A stretch of DNA of 64,000 nucleotides, taken from positions 5,407,001 to 5,471,000 of the forward strand of contig NZ_CP115484.1 of NCBI RefSeq assembly GCF_027627475.1, written 5' to 3'. Numbering within the stretch: the first letter of the stretch is position 1; each line of letters starts with the position of its first letter. Source of the stretch: Paenibacillus sp. SYP-B4298. GTDB taxonomy: Bacteria > Bacillota > Bacilli > Paenibacillales > Paenibacillaceae. The position numbers were made by a program, and so were the translations under genes. This document shows positions 43,386 through 52,700 of this stretch, in pieces. The notes under the pieces were generated by a model. That model ran no database searches. It was not told the origin of the DNA and saw only the letters and a list, made by a program, of their open reading frames with translations.

Positions 43386-43852
43386 GTGCACAAGCGATTT
43401 CACCGCAGGATAAACCCTGCAACAAAGTGCAAGCCGCCTTCGCACAGCCCAGAGAAGCCAGTGCTTCCGGGGCTGTCGCCTGATCTTCCAGGCAATTGCC
43501 GCCCCTGTGCAAAAATGTCTAATTGCCGGGAAACCGGGCGTCCTCTAAGGTGAATAGCAAGAGCTGCTGCTGGCGAAGGTCAGGGCGCAACGATGACAGG
43601 CGACAGCGAGTGTTGCTCGCAGGAGGGCAAGAAGGGACGCGCGGAGCTTCTTGCCGCAGGCATCGTTGCAGGCTGGCGAGGGTGCACAATCGTCCAGCCA
43701 AGAGCCAGAGGCTCACGCCTTGCTACGACAGCTAGCAGCCCCATTCATACTATGTGAGAATGTTGCCTTCACCATCTGCTCTCGTCAGAGCTGGCATACA
43801 CATCCTAGTGAGAGGGCTGCAGCATGCTCATGCTGAGAAAGGAGAGCTGCGC
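43386..43852 (+). other. Structured 467-bp intergenic region before the transporter genes
   Basis: No gene is evident, but two strong folds occur. The first is ACAGCCC (43444-43450)/GGGCTGT (43470-43476) enclosing GAAGC/GCTTC. The second is a three-way junction: outer stem GCAACGATG (43587-43595)/CATCGTTGC (43661-43669), inner GCGAG/CTCGC (43606-43620) and GGCAAGAAG (43626-43634)/CTTCTTGCC (43647-43655). This may be a leader RNA or processing site between the glycosidase and transporter genes. No known riboswitch class was recognised. Confidence 0.5.
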
Positions 43853-44836
43853 ATGGCACAAGCCGACCAATCTTCCCATCGGCTGCCCGTCCCGGACAAT
43901 GTGGGCGCAGGGCGGACGCGATCAGGCAGCCGCTCTGCCCTCCGGGCTGAGCTAAGCCGCAACAAGTATCTGTATCTGCTCGCTTTGCCCGGCCTGATCT
44001 TTTTTATCCTGTTCAAATATGTTCCAATGTGGGGCGTCATCATCGCGTTTCAGAACTTCTCGCCGTACATGGGGGTCTTCAACAGTGAATGGGTCGGCTT
44101 CGAGCACTTTGCCGCCTTCTTCGCTCACCCGGACTTTTGGCTGCTGTTTCGCAATACGATGGCGATCAATCTGATGAGTCTGGTGTTGTTCTTCCCCCTT
44201 CCTATTGTGCTGTCGCTCATGCTCAATGAGGTACGCATTCAGTCCTATAAGCGTATCGTGCAGTCCATTGTGTATATGCCGCACTTCTTGTCATGGGTCG
44301 TAATTGCAGGCCTAACCTTCCTGCTGTTCGCTACAGGGGAGGGGCTGTTCAATAAGATGCTCGCCGCGGTCGGACTGGAGCGGATCGACTTTCTGACCAA
44401 TCCGAACGGGTTCTGGCTGATGCTGACGGCCCAATCGATCTGGAAGGAGGCGGGCTGGGGAACGATCCTGTTCCTGGCGGCCATTGCAGGCATCGATCCG
44501 CAGCAGTATGAGGCGGCGCGGATGGACGGCGCGAGTCGGCTGCGCCAGATGTGGCATGTCACGCTACCGGGCATTCGCAATGTGGTGCTTATCCTGCTTA
44601 TTTTGCGATTGGGGCAAATGATGGATGTCGGGTTCGAGCAGGTGTTTCTGATGTATAACGGCGCCGTATCCCATGTGGCTGAGGTATTTGATACTTATGT
44701 CTATCGTGTCGGCATCCAGCAGGGACAGTTCAGCTTCAGCACAGCCGTCGGCTTGTTCAAATCCGTTGTCGGTCTGACGCTCGTCGTGCTCTCCAACAAG
44801 CTGGCGAAAAGATTCGGCGAGGACGGCATCTACTAA
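43853..44836 (+). CDS. Carbohydrate ABC transporter permease, LplB-type
   Basis: This 327-residue permease has a 40-residue charged N-terminal tail, six membrane helices and EAA loop YEAARMDGASRLRQMWHVTLPG. The LplB hallmarks RNKYLYLLALPGLIFFILFKYVP, LMLNEVRIQSYKRIVQS and YMPHFLSWVVIAGL are present. ATG 43853 lies 8 nt after AAAGGAG; the frame opens earlier at 43754 without a site. It belongs to the pectin-type locus: GH106-like enzyme upstream, second permease and LplA-like receptor downstream, GH105 hydrolase after the regulator. It probably imports rhamnogalacturonan-derived oligosaccharides with a shared MsmX-type ATPase, which is not encoded here. Confidence 0.93.
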   Translation: MAQADQSSHRLPVPDNVGAGRTRSGSRSALRAELSRNKYLYLLALPGLIFFILFKYVPMWGVIIAFQNFSPYMGVFNSEWVGFEHFAAFFAHPDFWLLFRNTMAINLMSLVLFFPLPIVLSLMLNEVRIQSYKRIVQSIVYMPHFLSWVVIAGLTFLLFATGEGLFNKMLAAVGLERIDFLTNPNGFWLMLTAQSIWKEAGWGTILFLAAIAGIDPQQYEAARMDGASRLRQMWHVTLPGIRNVVLILLILRLGQMMDVGFEQVFLMYNGAVSHVAEVFDTYVYRVGIQQGQFSFSTAVGLFKSVVGLTLVVLSNKLAKRFGEDGIY

Positions 44837-44848
44837 AATGGGCTAACC

Positions 44849-44974
44849 GTGCATCAACGCGCAACGCTGTTCGTCAACACGCACATGACGGTGCGTGAAC
44901 GCGCAACGACGTTCGTCAACACGCACATCAAGGTGCGTGAACACGCAACACCGTTCGTAATCATTTCGCATCAC
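44849..44974 (+). repeat. 42-bp tandem repeat (three copies) between permease genes
   Basis: Three 42-bp units lie at 44849-44890, 44891-44932 and a decayed one at 44933-44974. Each carries GTTCGTCAA and a CACGCAC/GTGCGTG hairpin at the unit junction. The frame through them is open but lacks a ribosome site, so they are probably untranslated. A role in mRNA processing or stability between the two permease genes is possible. Confidence 0.8.
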
Positions 44975-45031
44975 CGTACACTACCGTGCATTTCAAAGAA
45001 CAGGTATCCATTACGCTGGGGAGGGGAGAGC

Positions 45032-45898
45032 ATGATTGAATCGTTCGGCGACCGGTTGTTCAACAAGTTGAATTATGTTGTGCTCGGCCTGGTCGCGATC
45101 GCTACATTTTTTCCGATCTATTATGTGCTTGTTGTATCCTTGACGGACTCTACTGAATATTTGACCAAGGATTTTGTGCTATTTCCAGAGAGCTTCTCCT
45201 TTACCGCCTATCAGTATCTGCTATCGACCACCGCCTTTGTCCGCTCGCTGGGCAATAGCGTCTTCCTGACGGTCGTCGGCACGGCGTGCAGCCTTGTGAT
45301 TACTGCTTCACTGGCTTATGCCCTGTCCCGCAAGCGGATGCGCGGACGTCGTGTCATCCTGCTGATGATCCTGTTCACGATCCTGTTCAGTCCTGGCATT
45401 ATTCCCAATTACCTGCTCGTGCGGGAGCTGGGATTGATGAACAGCATCTGGTCGCTGATTTTCCCTGCACTGGCCAGCGGCTGGAATGTTATTCTGATGA
45501 AGGGCTTTTTCGACAGTCTGCCCGCTGAGCTGGAGGAGTCCGCAGCGATCGACGGGTGTAATGACCTGATGATCTGGCTACGTATTATTTTGCCGCTGTC
45601 GCTGCCATCAATTGCCGCTTTCGGGCTGTTCTATGCGGTAGGGTACTGGAATCAGTTCTTCAATGCGCTGCTGTATCTCAATGATTCGGCCAAATGGCCG
45701 ATTCAGGTGCTGCTCCAGAATTTGCTGATCTCGTCCTCCAACAGCGAGCTGACCTCCTCCTCCTATGTGGAGACGCCGCCGACGGAGATGCTGAAGATGG
45801 CGGCTGTCGTCATCTCTACGCTGCCGATCCTATGTGTCTATCCGTTCCTGCAAAAGTATTTTGCCAAGGGTGCGATGGTGGGCTCTATCAAAGGGTAA
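45032..45898 (+). CDS. Carbohydrate ABC transporter permease, YtcP/LplC-type
   Basis: This 288-residue permease is the MalG-side partner of the preceding gene. It has six helices, EAA loop EESAAIDGCNDLMIWLRIILPLS, N-terminus ESFGDRLFNKLNYVVLGLV and C-terminal YPFLQKYFAKGAMVGSIK. ATG 45032 follows GGGGAGGGGAG; an open extension back to 44849 runs through the 42-bp repeats and is not believed. The binding-protein gene starts 48 bp later. It completes the membrane pore of the locus's importer. Confidence 0.92.
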   Translation: MIESFGDRLFNKLNYVVLGLVAIATFFPIYYVLVVSLTDSTEYLTKDFVLFPESFSFTAYQYLLSTTAFVRSLGNSVFLTVVGTACSLVITASLAYALSRKRMRGRRVILLMILFTILFSPGIIPNYLLVRELGLMNSIWSLIFPALASGWNVILMKGFFDSLPAELEESAAIDGCNDLMIWLRIILPLSLPSIAAFGLFYAVGYWNQFFNALLYLNDSAKWPIQVLLQNLLISSSNSELTSSSYVETPPTEMLKMAAVVISTLPILCVYPFLQKYFAKGAMVGSIKG

Positions 45899-45946
45899 GG
45901 AGTAGGCTAACTTATCATTCCAATCGTGAAAAGAGAGGGGTATACT

Positions 45947-47494
45947 ATGAAAAACAGAAAAACGTGGCTCGGTCTTGTTCTTGCGCTTACGCTCGTGTTA
46001 AGCGCCTGCGGTCAGAGCGGAGGAAATAGCAGTGGTGCAGCGGAGGGCGGCGCCGCCCAGCCTGCTGGCGGGGAGCCGCCGGTTGAATTTACCGTCATGA
46101 CGAATTTTTTCAGCCAGCAGCCGATGTCGGATGACAATCTGGTGAAGGCAGCCGTCGAGACGGCGACGAACTCGAAGATGAAGGTGCAGTGGATCTCGTC
46201 CAACAACTACACTGACAAGCTGAATGTGACGCTCGCTTCGGGAGATATTCCTGATCTGATCTACATTAATGATCCCTTCTCGACCATGTTCCGCACGATG
46301 ACCGCGCAGGGCGCCTTCTGGGAGCTGGGGCCGTATATTGCCGACTATCCGAATCTGGCAGCCGGTATCAGCGAGACGGCGTGGAACCTGACCAAGATGG
46401 CCGATGGCAAAAACTATGCCATACCGCGCCCACGCCCATCTGAGGCCGACAGCTTCTTCCTGCTGCGCAAGGATTGGCTCGATAAGACAGGACTTCCGGT
46501 ACCAACGACGACCGATGAGCTGTATCAGGTTATGAAAGCGTTTGTAACGCAGGATCCTGATGGCAATGGCAAGCCCGATACAGCGGGCTATGGCGCCTAC
46601 ATCGAGCCGGCGCGCGCGGATATGCCGTATGGCTCGCTCAGTTATATCGAGCATAGCTTTACAGGCGTTAATGGCAACTGGAAATGGGACGGCAGCCGGA
46701 TGACGCATAGCTCTCAGTTGCCTGAGGTGCGCGACGCGCTGGAATTTATTAAGCAGGCCTATGATGAGAAGCTGATCCCGGCTGATTTTGCTTCCTTGAA
46801 GGGTACGCAGATCAAGGATATGTTCCGCGCGGGCAAGCTCGGGCTGATCGTCGAGAAGGCGGGCACCCAGCGCGACTATCTGGATGAGCTGAAGAAGATC
46901 GTACCAGAGGTGCAGGCTACCGATTTCTATCCGGTCACCTCAATTAACGGCTACAATCCCAAGGGAGCAGGCTTCTCGGGCGTAATGGCTATTCCGAAGT
47001 CTGTGCCAGAGGACAAGATGAAGCGCATCCTCAAGGTGCTGGACACCTGGATGAATCCCGATGTGTTCAAGCTGAACACCTATGGCATCGAGGGCGTGCA
47101 TCATACGCTGGAGAACGGCGAGCCCGTCGTCAATACCGAGAAGATGCTGGCGGATAGCGTGGCTGATCTGAACCAGATTCTGTATGTGGCTGATCCGTAT
47201 GCGAGCTCGATGAAGCCGTTCTTCTCCGAGGAGTCCAATGCGTTATACAAGTCGATACAGGATGAGCGCGCGAAGACGAGCGTGGCTGATATATCGATCG
47301 GTCTCTACTCGCCGACGGCGCAGAAGGCGCTGCCCGAGCTGGAGAAGAAGATCGTTGATCTGAAGACGAAAATTATACTCGGTCGCGAGCCTCTTGAGGC
47401 TTGGGACGAGCTGGTCGCCAAGCTGGCAGCCGATGCCGACATGGTGAAGATGAGCGAGGAGATGACCGAGGCTTACAAGAAGCGCACCGAATAG
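45947..47494 (+). CDS. Oligosaccharide-binding lipoprotein, LplA-like
   Basis: This 515-residue lipoprotein has signal KTWLGLVLALTLVLSAC, a Gly/Ala/Ser linker, then a family-1 binding protein of the LplA type: TLASGDIPDLIYIN, NYAIPRPRPSEADSFFLLRK and DPDGNGKPDTAGYG, with the shared DxDGNGKPD loop. ATG 45947 is 7 nt from AGGGG. It closes the three-gene importer of the pectin-type locus, and the sugar it binds is likely a rhamnogalacturonan fragment by context. A 21-bp tandem repeat array and then the membrane AraC regulator follow. Confidence 0.93.
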   Translation: MKNRKTWLGLVLALTLVLSACGQSGGNSSGAAEGGAAQPAGGEPPVEFTVMTNFFSQQPMSDDNLVKAAVETATNSKMKVQWISSNNYTDKLNVTLASGDIPDLIYINDPFSTMFRTMTAQGAFWELGPYIADYPNLAAGISETAWNLTKMADGKNYAIPRPRPSEADSFFLLRKDWLDKTGLPVPTTTDELYQVMKAFVTQDPDGNGKPDTAGYGAYIEPARADMPYGSLSYIEHSFTGVNGNWKWDGSRMTHSSQLPEVRDALEFIKQAYDEKLIPADFASLKGTQIKDMFRAGKLGLIVEKAGTQRDYLDELKKIVPEVQATDFYPVTSINGYNPKGAGFSGVMAIPKSVPEDKMKRILKVLDTWMNPDVFKLNTYGIEGVHHTLENGEPVVNTEKMLADSVADLNQILYVADPYASSMKPFFSEESNALYKSIQDERAKTSVADISIGLYSPTAQKALPELEKKIVDLKTKIILGREPLEAWDELVAKLAADADMVKMSEEMTEAYKKRTE

Positions 47495-47568
47495 CCTGAT
47501 GCAGCCCAGTGCTCCAGCCGCTGGCCTGTATTGTGATATACCGTTGGGGCAACTTCATGGCTGGCTCT

Positions 47569-47715
47569 GCAACATAGGTGTGAGGCGTCGCAGCATAGTC
47601 GTGGGGCGCTGCAGCATAGTCGTGGGGCGCTGCAGCATAGGTGTGAGGTGCTGCAGCATAGGTGTGAGGTGCTGCAGCATAGGTGTGAGGTGCTGCAACA
47701 TAGATGTGAGCCGCT
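47569..47715 (+). repeat. 21-bp tandem repeat (seven copies) upstream of the regulator gene
   Basis: Seven head-to-tail 21-bp units fill 47569-47715. They share GCAGCATAG and GTGGGGCGCT or GTGAGGTGCT variants in the order A-B-B-C-C-C-A'. Unit junctions form the palindrome GCTGCAGC. Both strands stay open, giving 7-residue repeats, but no ribosome site is present. The array ends 54 bp before the regulator's ATG. Confidence 0.92.
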
Positions 47716-47769
47716 GACGCTGGGAATAAGACATGGACGATTATGTGTAGAGAAGGGCAGGAATGGGGA

Positions 47770-50235
47770 ATGGGTGACATCAAGAGAACGGGGCTAAGGG
47801 GATGGACGGCCAGGCGAAGGCAATCACGGCGGTTTTTCTGGAAGAGCCTCGTGCTGCTCTTGATGGTGACCTCCATTCCGGGACTGGTGACCGGAACGGT
47901 CATCTACTGGTCGTCTACGAAGCAGATTGAGTCCGAGCTGCAACGGCTGCACGCCAATCAGCTACAGCAGCGGGCGGACAATATTGATGACCAATTCTCT
48001 TACCTGGAGATGCTCTTTTCTCAATGGTCGTTCGACTCGCAGTTTGACAACAAGCTCAAGCGGCTCGATTTTGTCTACAACTACGAGCAGATTCATGACA
48101 TTTACCGGACGTTGCTCATTATGGAGGGCTCTCATCCACTCGTGTCGAGCGTGGAGCTGTACCTGGAGCAGCCGCGTCCGCTCGTATTTCGCAAGGAGGT
48201 CTATCTCGATCTGGCCGCACGAGCAGAGCGGACGAATGAGCTGAGGGATTCGCGGGAGCCGGAGGAGCCAGAGGGATCGAAGGGATCAACGGAGCAGGGA
48301 GGCAACAAGTACGCCAGATGGCTGGATCATGCCCGCATCGAATATTGGACCGATCAGTTTCAATCGTTCACGGGCAAGGAATGGCGATCGCCGGGCATGA
48401 CGCTCATTACGAAGGTTCCGGGCGGCGGGGCGGAGTCCTTCGGTTATATTGCCGCTGTTATCGACTATGAGTGGCTAAGCCGACTAATGAATACGTTGAC
48501 GCCCTATGAGGGCGGCACGACCTTTCTGCTGAGCGGGGAGGACGGACATTTCCTGAGTGCAGGCACAGCAGGCGAGCTGGAGCAGGCGATACGCGCGGCC
48601 TATCTGGAGCAGAGGGCGAAGACGCCAGATGAGTCCGCATCCGATCCGCCCCGCGGCTCCAGCTCCTTCCTCTACGAGTACAAAGGCGCGGTCTATTCTG
48701 TGTTCACCGGATCATTCTCACGGCTGGGGGAAGCATGGACGTATGTGTCGGCCGCTCCGCTGTCAGCCATTACGGCGCCGCTGTTGTTCGTCTCGCGGCT
48801 CATGCTGTGGGTCAGCGGCTGCGGCCTGCTATTGGCACTGCTGCTATCCTGGGGCGCATCGCTTCGCCTGTATTCACCCATCAGCCGGCTGATGGGCATG
48901 CTGGCCAAGGAGGGAGAGCAGCGCAGCACGGCGGACAACCGCGATGAGTTCGACCTGATCGAGCGCCAGTGGAAGCATCTGACGAGCGAGCGGCAGGAGC
49001 TGATGGGCAAGCTGGCCGCTCATGTGCCGCAGATGCGCGAGGGCTTGCTCCTGCAGGTGGTGCAGGGCTATCTGTTCTCGCAGACAGAGCGCGAGCTGCG
49101 GGAGCGGCTGCGCCAGTATGGCTGGGAGGTGGAGGGTCGGCAGCTAGTGGTGGTGCATATTCAACTGGCAGGCTTCTCCCGCCTGGAGGGTCGCTTCCTG
49201 CCAGGTGATGAAGACTTGGTGACCTTCGCCGCCGTCAATATCATCGCCGAGCTGCTGGAGCCGCAGCAACTGCCGTTCCAGGTGCTGAACTTCCACGATC
49301 TGTCGCTCGGACTGCTGCTTGCCTTCCCGGAGGAGCTGCCGGATAAGGAGCTGCGCTCCGAGCTGGCGGAGCTTGCCGAGGAATGGATCGAGGCGGCCGA
49401 GCGTGCGCTCAAGCTGGAGATGACCGTGACAATGAGCAAGTCATCCACGCAGGTTAGGCATTTGCCGTTGCTGTTTGAAGAGGCGCGCCATGCGCAAAAT
49501 TATGTCGATGTGCGCGGCGGCAGCCAAATTATCGATGTGGATGGGCTGGAGAAGCGCGCAACGGCTGCCGGGGATTTCAGCTATCCGTTCTCGCTGGAGA
49601 AGGAGATCATTCATGCGGTTCGCATCGGCTCCGAGGAGGAGGCCGCAGAGCTGATCGAGAGCTTCCTGGGCGAGCTGGCAGAGGGTGGAGCGCCCAAGCT
49701 GGTCGTACAGCAAGGGATGCTCCAATTACTGGGCAGCCTGCAATATGCCATGCTGCATTCCGGTACCAATCCGATCCGGCTGTTCGGGGGCAGCAATCTG
49801 TTCGAGCAGCTTGCTGCCTGCAACAGCCCGGAGGAGATGCTGGACTGGTTCCGCCACAAGGTTGTGGGGCCGTATGTGCGCGAGCTGATCAGTAAGCAGG
49901 ATCATCACTTGAAGCAGATGGTAGAGAAGACGATGCTGCTGATCGGTGATCATTATATGAGCTTTGAGCTGTCGCTCGATTGGTGCGCCGAGCAATTCGG
50001 CACGAGCGCCTATACGCTAAGCCGTGCGTTCAAGCAAGTGTCTGGCACGACCTTCATTGACTATCTGACCCATCTGCGACTGGAAAAGGCGAAGACGGCG
50101 CTGCGCGAGACGGATCGCAAAATCCATGATATTGCCACAGGAGTAGGCTATCAGCATACCTACTTTAACCGCATCTTCAAGAAATATGAAGGCATCACCC
50201 CAAGCCAGTACCGTGAATTGAATCGCAGCTACTAG
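47770..50235 (+). CDS. Membrane-bound AraC-family regulator (sensor-HTH fusion)
   Basis: This one-component regulator of about 821 residues has TM helix 1 (about 25-47, SLVLLLMVTSIPGLVTGTVI), an extracellular sensor of roughly 280 residues, TM helix 2 (about 336-362), a HAMP-like/linker segment and a C-terminal AraC domain (about 725-821; LDWCAEQFGTSAYTLSRAFK and GYQHTYFNRIFKKYEGITPS). It resembles the YtdP/YesS group of pectin-locus activators in Bacillales. It should sense an extracellular signal and directly bind DNA near the locus promoters. ATG 47770 follows AGGAATGGGG; the ATG at 47743 lacks a site. The sensor is followed 180 bp later by the GH105 gene it probably controls. Confidence 0.92.
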   Translation: MGDIKRTGLRGWTARRRQSRRFFWKSLVLLLMVTSIPGLVTGTVIYWSSTKQIESELQRLHANQLQQRADNIDDQFSYLEMLFSQWSFDSQFDNKLKRLDFVYNYEQIHDIYRTLLIMEGSHPLVSSVELYLEQPRPLVFRKEVYLDLAARAERTNELRDSREPEEPEGSKGSTEQGGNKYARWLDHARIEYWTDQFQSFTGKEWRSPGMTLITKVPGGGAESFGYIAAVIDYEWLSRLMNTLTPYEGGTTFLLSGEDGHFLSAGTAGELEQAIRAAYLEQRAKTPDESASDPPRGSSSFLYEYKGAVYSVFTGSFSRLGEAWTYVSAAPLSAITAPLLFVSRLMLWVSGCGLLLALLLSWGASLRLYSPISRLMGMLAKEGEQRSTADNRDEFDLIERQWKHLTSERQELMGKLAAHVPQMREGLLLQVVQGYLFSQTERELRERLRQYGWEVEGRQLVVVHIQLAGFSRLEGRFLPGDEDLVTFAAVNIIAELLEPQQLPFQVLNFHDLSLGLLLAFPEELPDKELRSELAELAEEWIEAAERALKLEMTVTMSKSSTQVRHLPLLFEEARHAQNYVDVRGGSQIIDVDGLEKRATAAGDFSYPFSLEKEIIHAVRIGSEEEAAELIESFLGELAEGGAPKLVVQQGMLQLLGSLQYAMLHSGTNPIRLFGGSNLFEQLAACNSPEEMLDWFRHKVVGPYVRELISKQDHHLKQMVEKTMLLIGDHYMSFELSLDWCAEQFGTSAYTLSRAFKQVSGTTFIDYLTHLRLEKAKTALRETDRKIHDIATGVGYQHTYFNRIFKKYEGITPSQYRELNRSY

Positions 50236-50414
50236 CCGCCAGGCGGCGCAGCCGGGACGGGGCTTCCGGCTGCGTCTACGTGGCGCTTGTTGGGGAGAGC
50301 AGGCTGATGGCGTTGATTCGCCCTTGGCAAGGGAGGTATCCCCGCACGGGGTTAAGCAGGGGTTAATTAGAGAAGCAGCTATCGGAAGCTGCAGCAGTAC
50401 AGGAGGGATGGAGT

Positions 50415-52700
50415 ATGGCCTATATAGAGGCGCAAGAGAGTGTATTCGCCAAGACGGGTGGCCGTGTGAGCGAAGTGCTGGAGACGGTGGCGGGACGATA
50501 TATCGGCAACCACCCGCCGCATCCGATGACATATCGCGCTTACAGCAAGCGCGGTATTCGAAGGCAGGAGGATTATCGCTATGTGTTCGATCTGGCACAC
50601 CGGTTGGAGGATGCTTGCATCGGTCAGTATATCTATGCATGGTCCAAGCTGTGGTGCGAGGCAGAGACAGAGCTGCGATTTGCACTGGAGACGGACAGTC
50701 CGGCAAGGCTGTATGTGAATGGAGAGCCGTTCTATAGGACGACGCTGATGGACGAGAATATCCCGGACTATCGAGCGACGCTGGTCATCCCGATGCGCAA
50801 GGGCTGGAACCATCTGGTGCTGCGCTTTATCTATACATCGACAGGCTGTGGAGGCACCTTCGGCACCGCGACCTACAAGAGCATGCCGCTGCATCTGCTC
50901 ATGCCCTCGCAGGAGCGCGAAGGACAGGAGGGGTGGATCTACTCTGAGCCGCTCACCAAAGAGCTGGCCTTCATTCCTGCTGCGGGGCTGTCGGAGGCCG
51001 AGACGGGTGTCCGCTGGTATCCAGATACGAGCTGGAACGCGCAGCAAGCGGCTGGGCAAGGGGCAATCATGCGCCTATACGGCACTGCGGCGGACGAACT
51101 GGAAGGAGCAGATCGGGAGGGTACAACAGATGGCGATGGCGTTATGGCGGATACCGATGACGGTATGATCGCCTACGGCTGGACGCAACTGCGCGGGCTA
51201 GGGAACCAACCGGCTGGCGTTCGGCTGGCGGGCTTCGCTTATGGGCCGTTGACGGTATATGTAGATGGGAAGGCGCAGGCTGAGGTGGAGGAGCCGGGGC
51301 CGTTCACGGTGGAGGTGAAGCCGCGGGCCAGCCGTACCGACCTGCTGCTACGCTGCGTCAGCGGGCAGGCGGGCTGGGGCTTTGAGCTGGAGCCGCTGCC
51401 ATCCGGGGTGGAGCAGACGACGCCGGTGCCAGTGCATGGCGCCGCAGATGGCTGGCTCTATCTGGGGCCGCTGCCGCTGGAGGAACGCGGGCCGGAGCAT
51501 GACTCGCCTGCCGATCGTCTGTGCACCGTGTATCCGGGGCTAGCTGGCGGGGAGGTGTTCTGGCGGCTGGATGCGCCGGATACCTGGGTTCGCATCTATG
51601 CCGAGAATCCATTGTTCGGCAAGTGGAATTACCCGCTGGGCGTGACGCTGTACGGGCTGCTGGAGACGGGGGCGGAGCTTAACCGGGCGGAATATATGCA
51701 GTATGCCAAGCGACATATTGAGCTGTGCACGAGCCATTACCGCTACGCGCTATGGGATAAGGAGCAATTTGGCGCCTCGGCGGTGATGCATACGATGGCG
51801 ACGCTGGACAGTCTCGATGATTGCGGCTCGTTCGGCGCGGTCATGCTGCTTGCGGATCAGCGTGTCGGCATCGCTCATTGCGATGAGCTGGCCGAGCGGA
51901 TCGCCGCATATATCAGCAGCGAGCAGGCGCGCAGACCAGATGGAATGCTGTACCGTACCCCTGATCCACAGCGCCTTAATGTCGGCACCGCCTGGTGCGA
52001 TGATCTGTACATGAGCGTACCTTATTTATGTCGCTATTACCGCGTGAGCGGCGACATTGGCTATTTGCACGATGCGGCCAGACAGTTCAGACTATATAAG
52101 GAGACGCTATATATTGCGCAGCAGCAGCTCATGTCGCATGTGATCGATTACCGCCGTGGGAAGGCGACCGAGATCGCCTGGGGACGGGGCAATGGCTGGG
52201 TGCTGTTCTCGCTGTCGGAGCTGCTTGCCGAGCTGCCGCAGGAGGATTCGGAGCGCGGATGGCTGCTCGCATTTTTCGTGGAGCTGTGCGAGGGATACCT
52301 TCGGCTCCAAGGGGAGCATGGGCTATGGCATCAGGTGCTGGATGATTCGCAGTCGTATGAGGAGGCGTCTTGTACCTCGATGTTCGTCTATTCCTTTGCC
52401 CGCGCGGTGAGGCTCGGCTGGATTGACGGGACGGTGATGGGGGCTTGTATTCAGGCGGTCGAGCGCGGCTGGGAAGGGCTATGTCGCCGCGCGATTGACC
52501 GGACAGGCAACGTATACGGCGTATGCCGCGGCTCTGGCTACTCCTATACGGCGGCCTATTACAGAGATGATCTGCCATGGCTGTTGAACGATACGCATGG
52601 GATCGGCATCGTGCTGCTCGCCGGGATGGAGAAGGAACGGCTTGATCGCCATCTGGCTGCAGGCCGACAAGGAGGGGCGGAGCAGTCGGTTGTCGTCTGA
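50415..52700 (+). CDS. GH105 unsaturated rhamnogalacturonyl hydrolase with N-terminal beta-sandwich
   Basis: This 761-residue protein carries a GH105 (YteR/YesR-like) catalytic domain in its second half. It has VTLYGLLETG, SHYRYALWDKEQFGA, MLYRTPDPQRLNVGTAWCDDLYMSVPYL with the conserved Asp of the WCDD loop, and WGRGNGWVLFSLSELL. Such enzymes release unsaturated galacturonic acid from rhamnogalacturonan disaccharides after a lyase cut. The first 380 residues are beta-rich (LYVNGEPFYRTTLMD, VYVDGKAQAEVEEPG) and look like two carbohydrate-binding sandwiches, which is longer than single-domain homologues. No signal peptide is present, so it is cytosolic. ATG 50415 is 8 nt after AGGAGG. It closes the pectin-type locus. 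Confidence 0.93.
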   Translation: MAYIEAQESVFAKTGGRVSEVLETVAGRYIGNHPPHPMTYRAYSKRGIRRQEDYRYVFDLAHRLEDACIGQYIYAWSKLWCEAETELRFALETDSPARLYVNGEPFYRTTLMDENIPDYRATLVIPMRKGWNHLVLRFIYTSTGCGGTFGTATYKSMPLHLLMPSQEREGQEGWIYSEPLTKELAFIPAAGLSEAETGVRWYPDTSWNAQQAAGQGAIMRLYGTAADELEGADREGTTDGDGVMADTDDGMIAYGWTQLRGLGNQPAGVRLAGFAYGPLTVYVDGKAQAEVEEPGPFTVEVKPRASRTDLLLRCVSGQAGWGFELEPLPSGVEQTTPVPVHGAADGWLYLGPLPLEERGPEHDSPADRLCTVYPGLAGGEVFWRLDAPDTWVRIYAENPLFGKWNYPLGVTLYGLLETGAELNRAEYMQYAKRHIELCTSHYRYALWDKEQFGASAVMHTMATLDSLDDCGSFGAVMLLADQRVGIAHCDELAERIAAYISSEQARRPDGMLYRTPDPQRLNVGTAWCDDLYMSVPYLCRYYRVSGDIGYLHDAARQFRLYKETLYIAQQQLMSHVIDYRRGKATEIAWGRGNGWVLFSLSELLAELPQEDSERGWLLAFFVELCEGYLRLQGEHGLWHQVLDDSQSYEEASCTSMFVYSFARAVRLGWIDGTVMGACIQAVERGWEGLCRRAIDRTGNVYGVCRGSGYSYTAAYYRDDLPWLLNDTHGIGIVLLAGMEKERLDRHLAAGRQGGAEQSVVV

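Noticed and set aside
44849-45031. N-terminal extension of the second permease through the 42-bp repeats
   Set aside because: There is no ribosome site at the upstream GTG. A strong GGGGAGGGGAG precedes the ATG at 45032, and family members begin there.
46529-46542. cre-like GAAAGCGTTTGTAA inside the binding-protein gene
   Set aside because: It is within coding sequence, matches the consensus less well and has no nearby promoter; likely coincidental.
47569-47715. CRISPR-like repeat array
   Set aside because: The 21-bp units are head to tail with no unique spacers and no cas genes, so this is a minisatellite.
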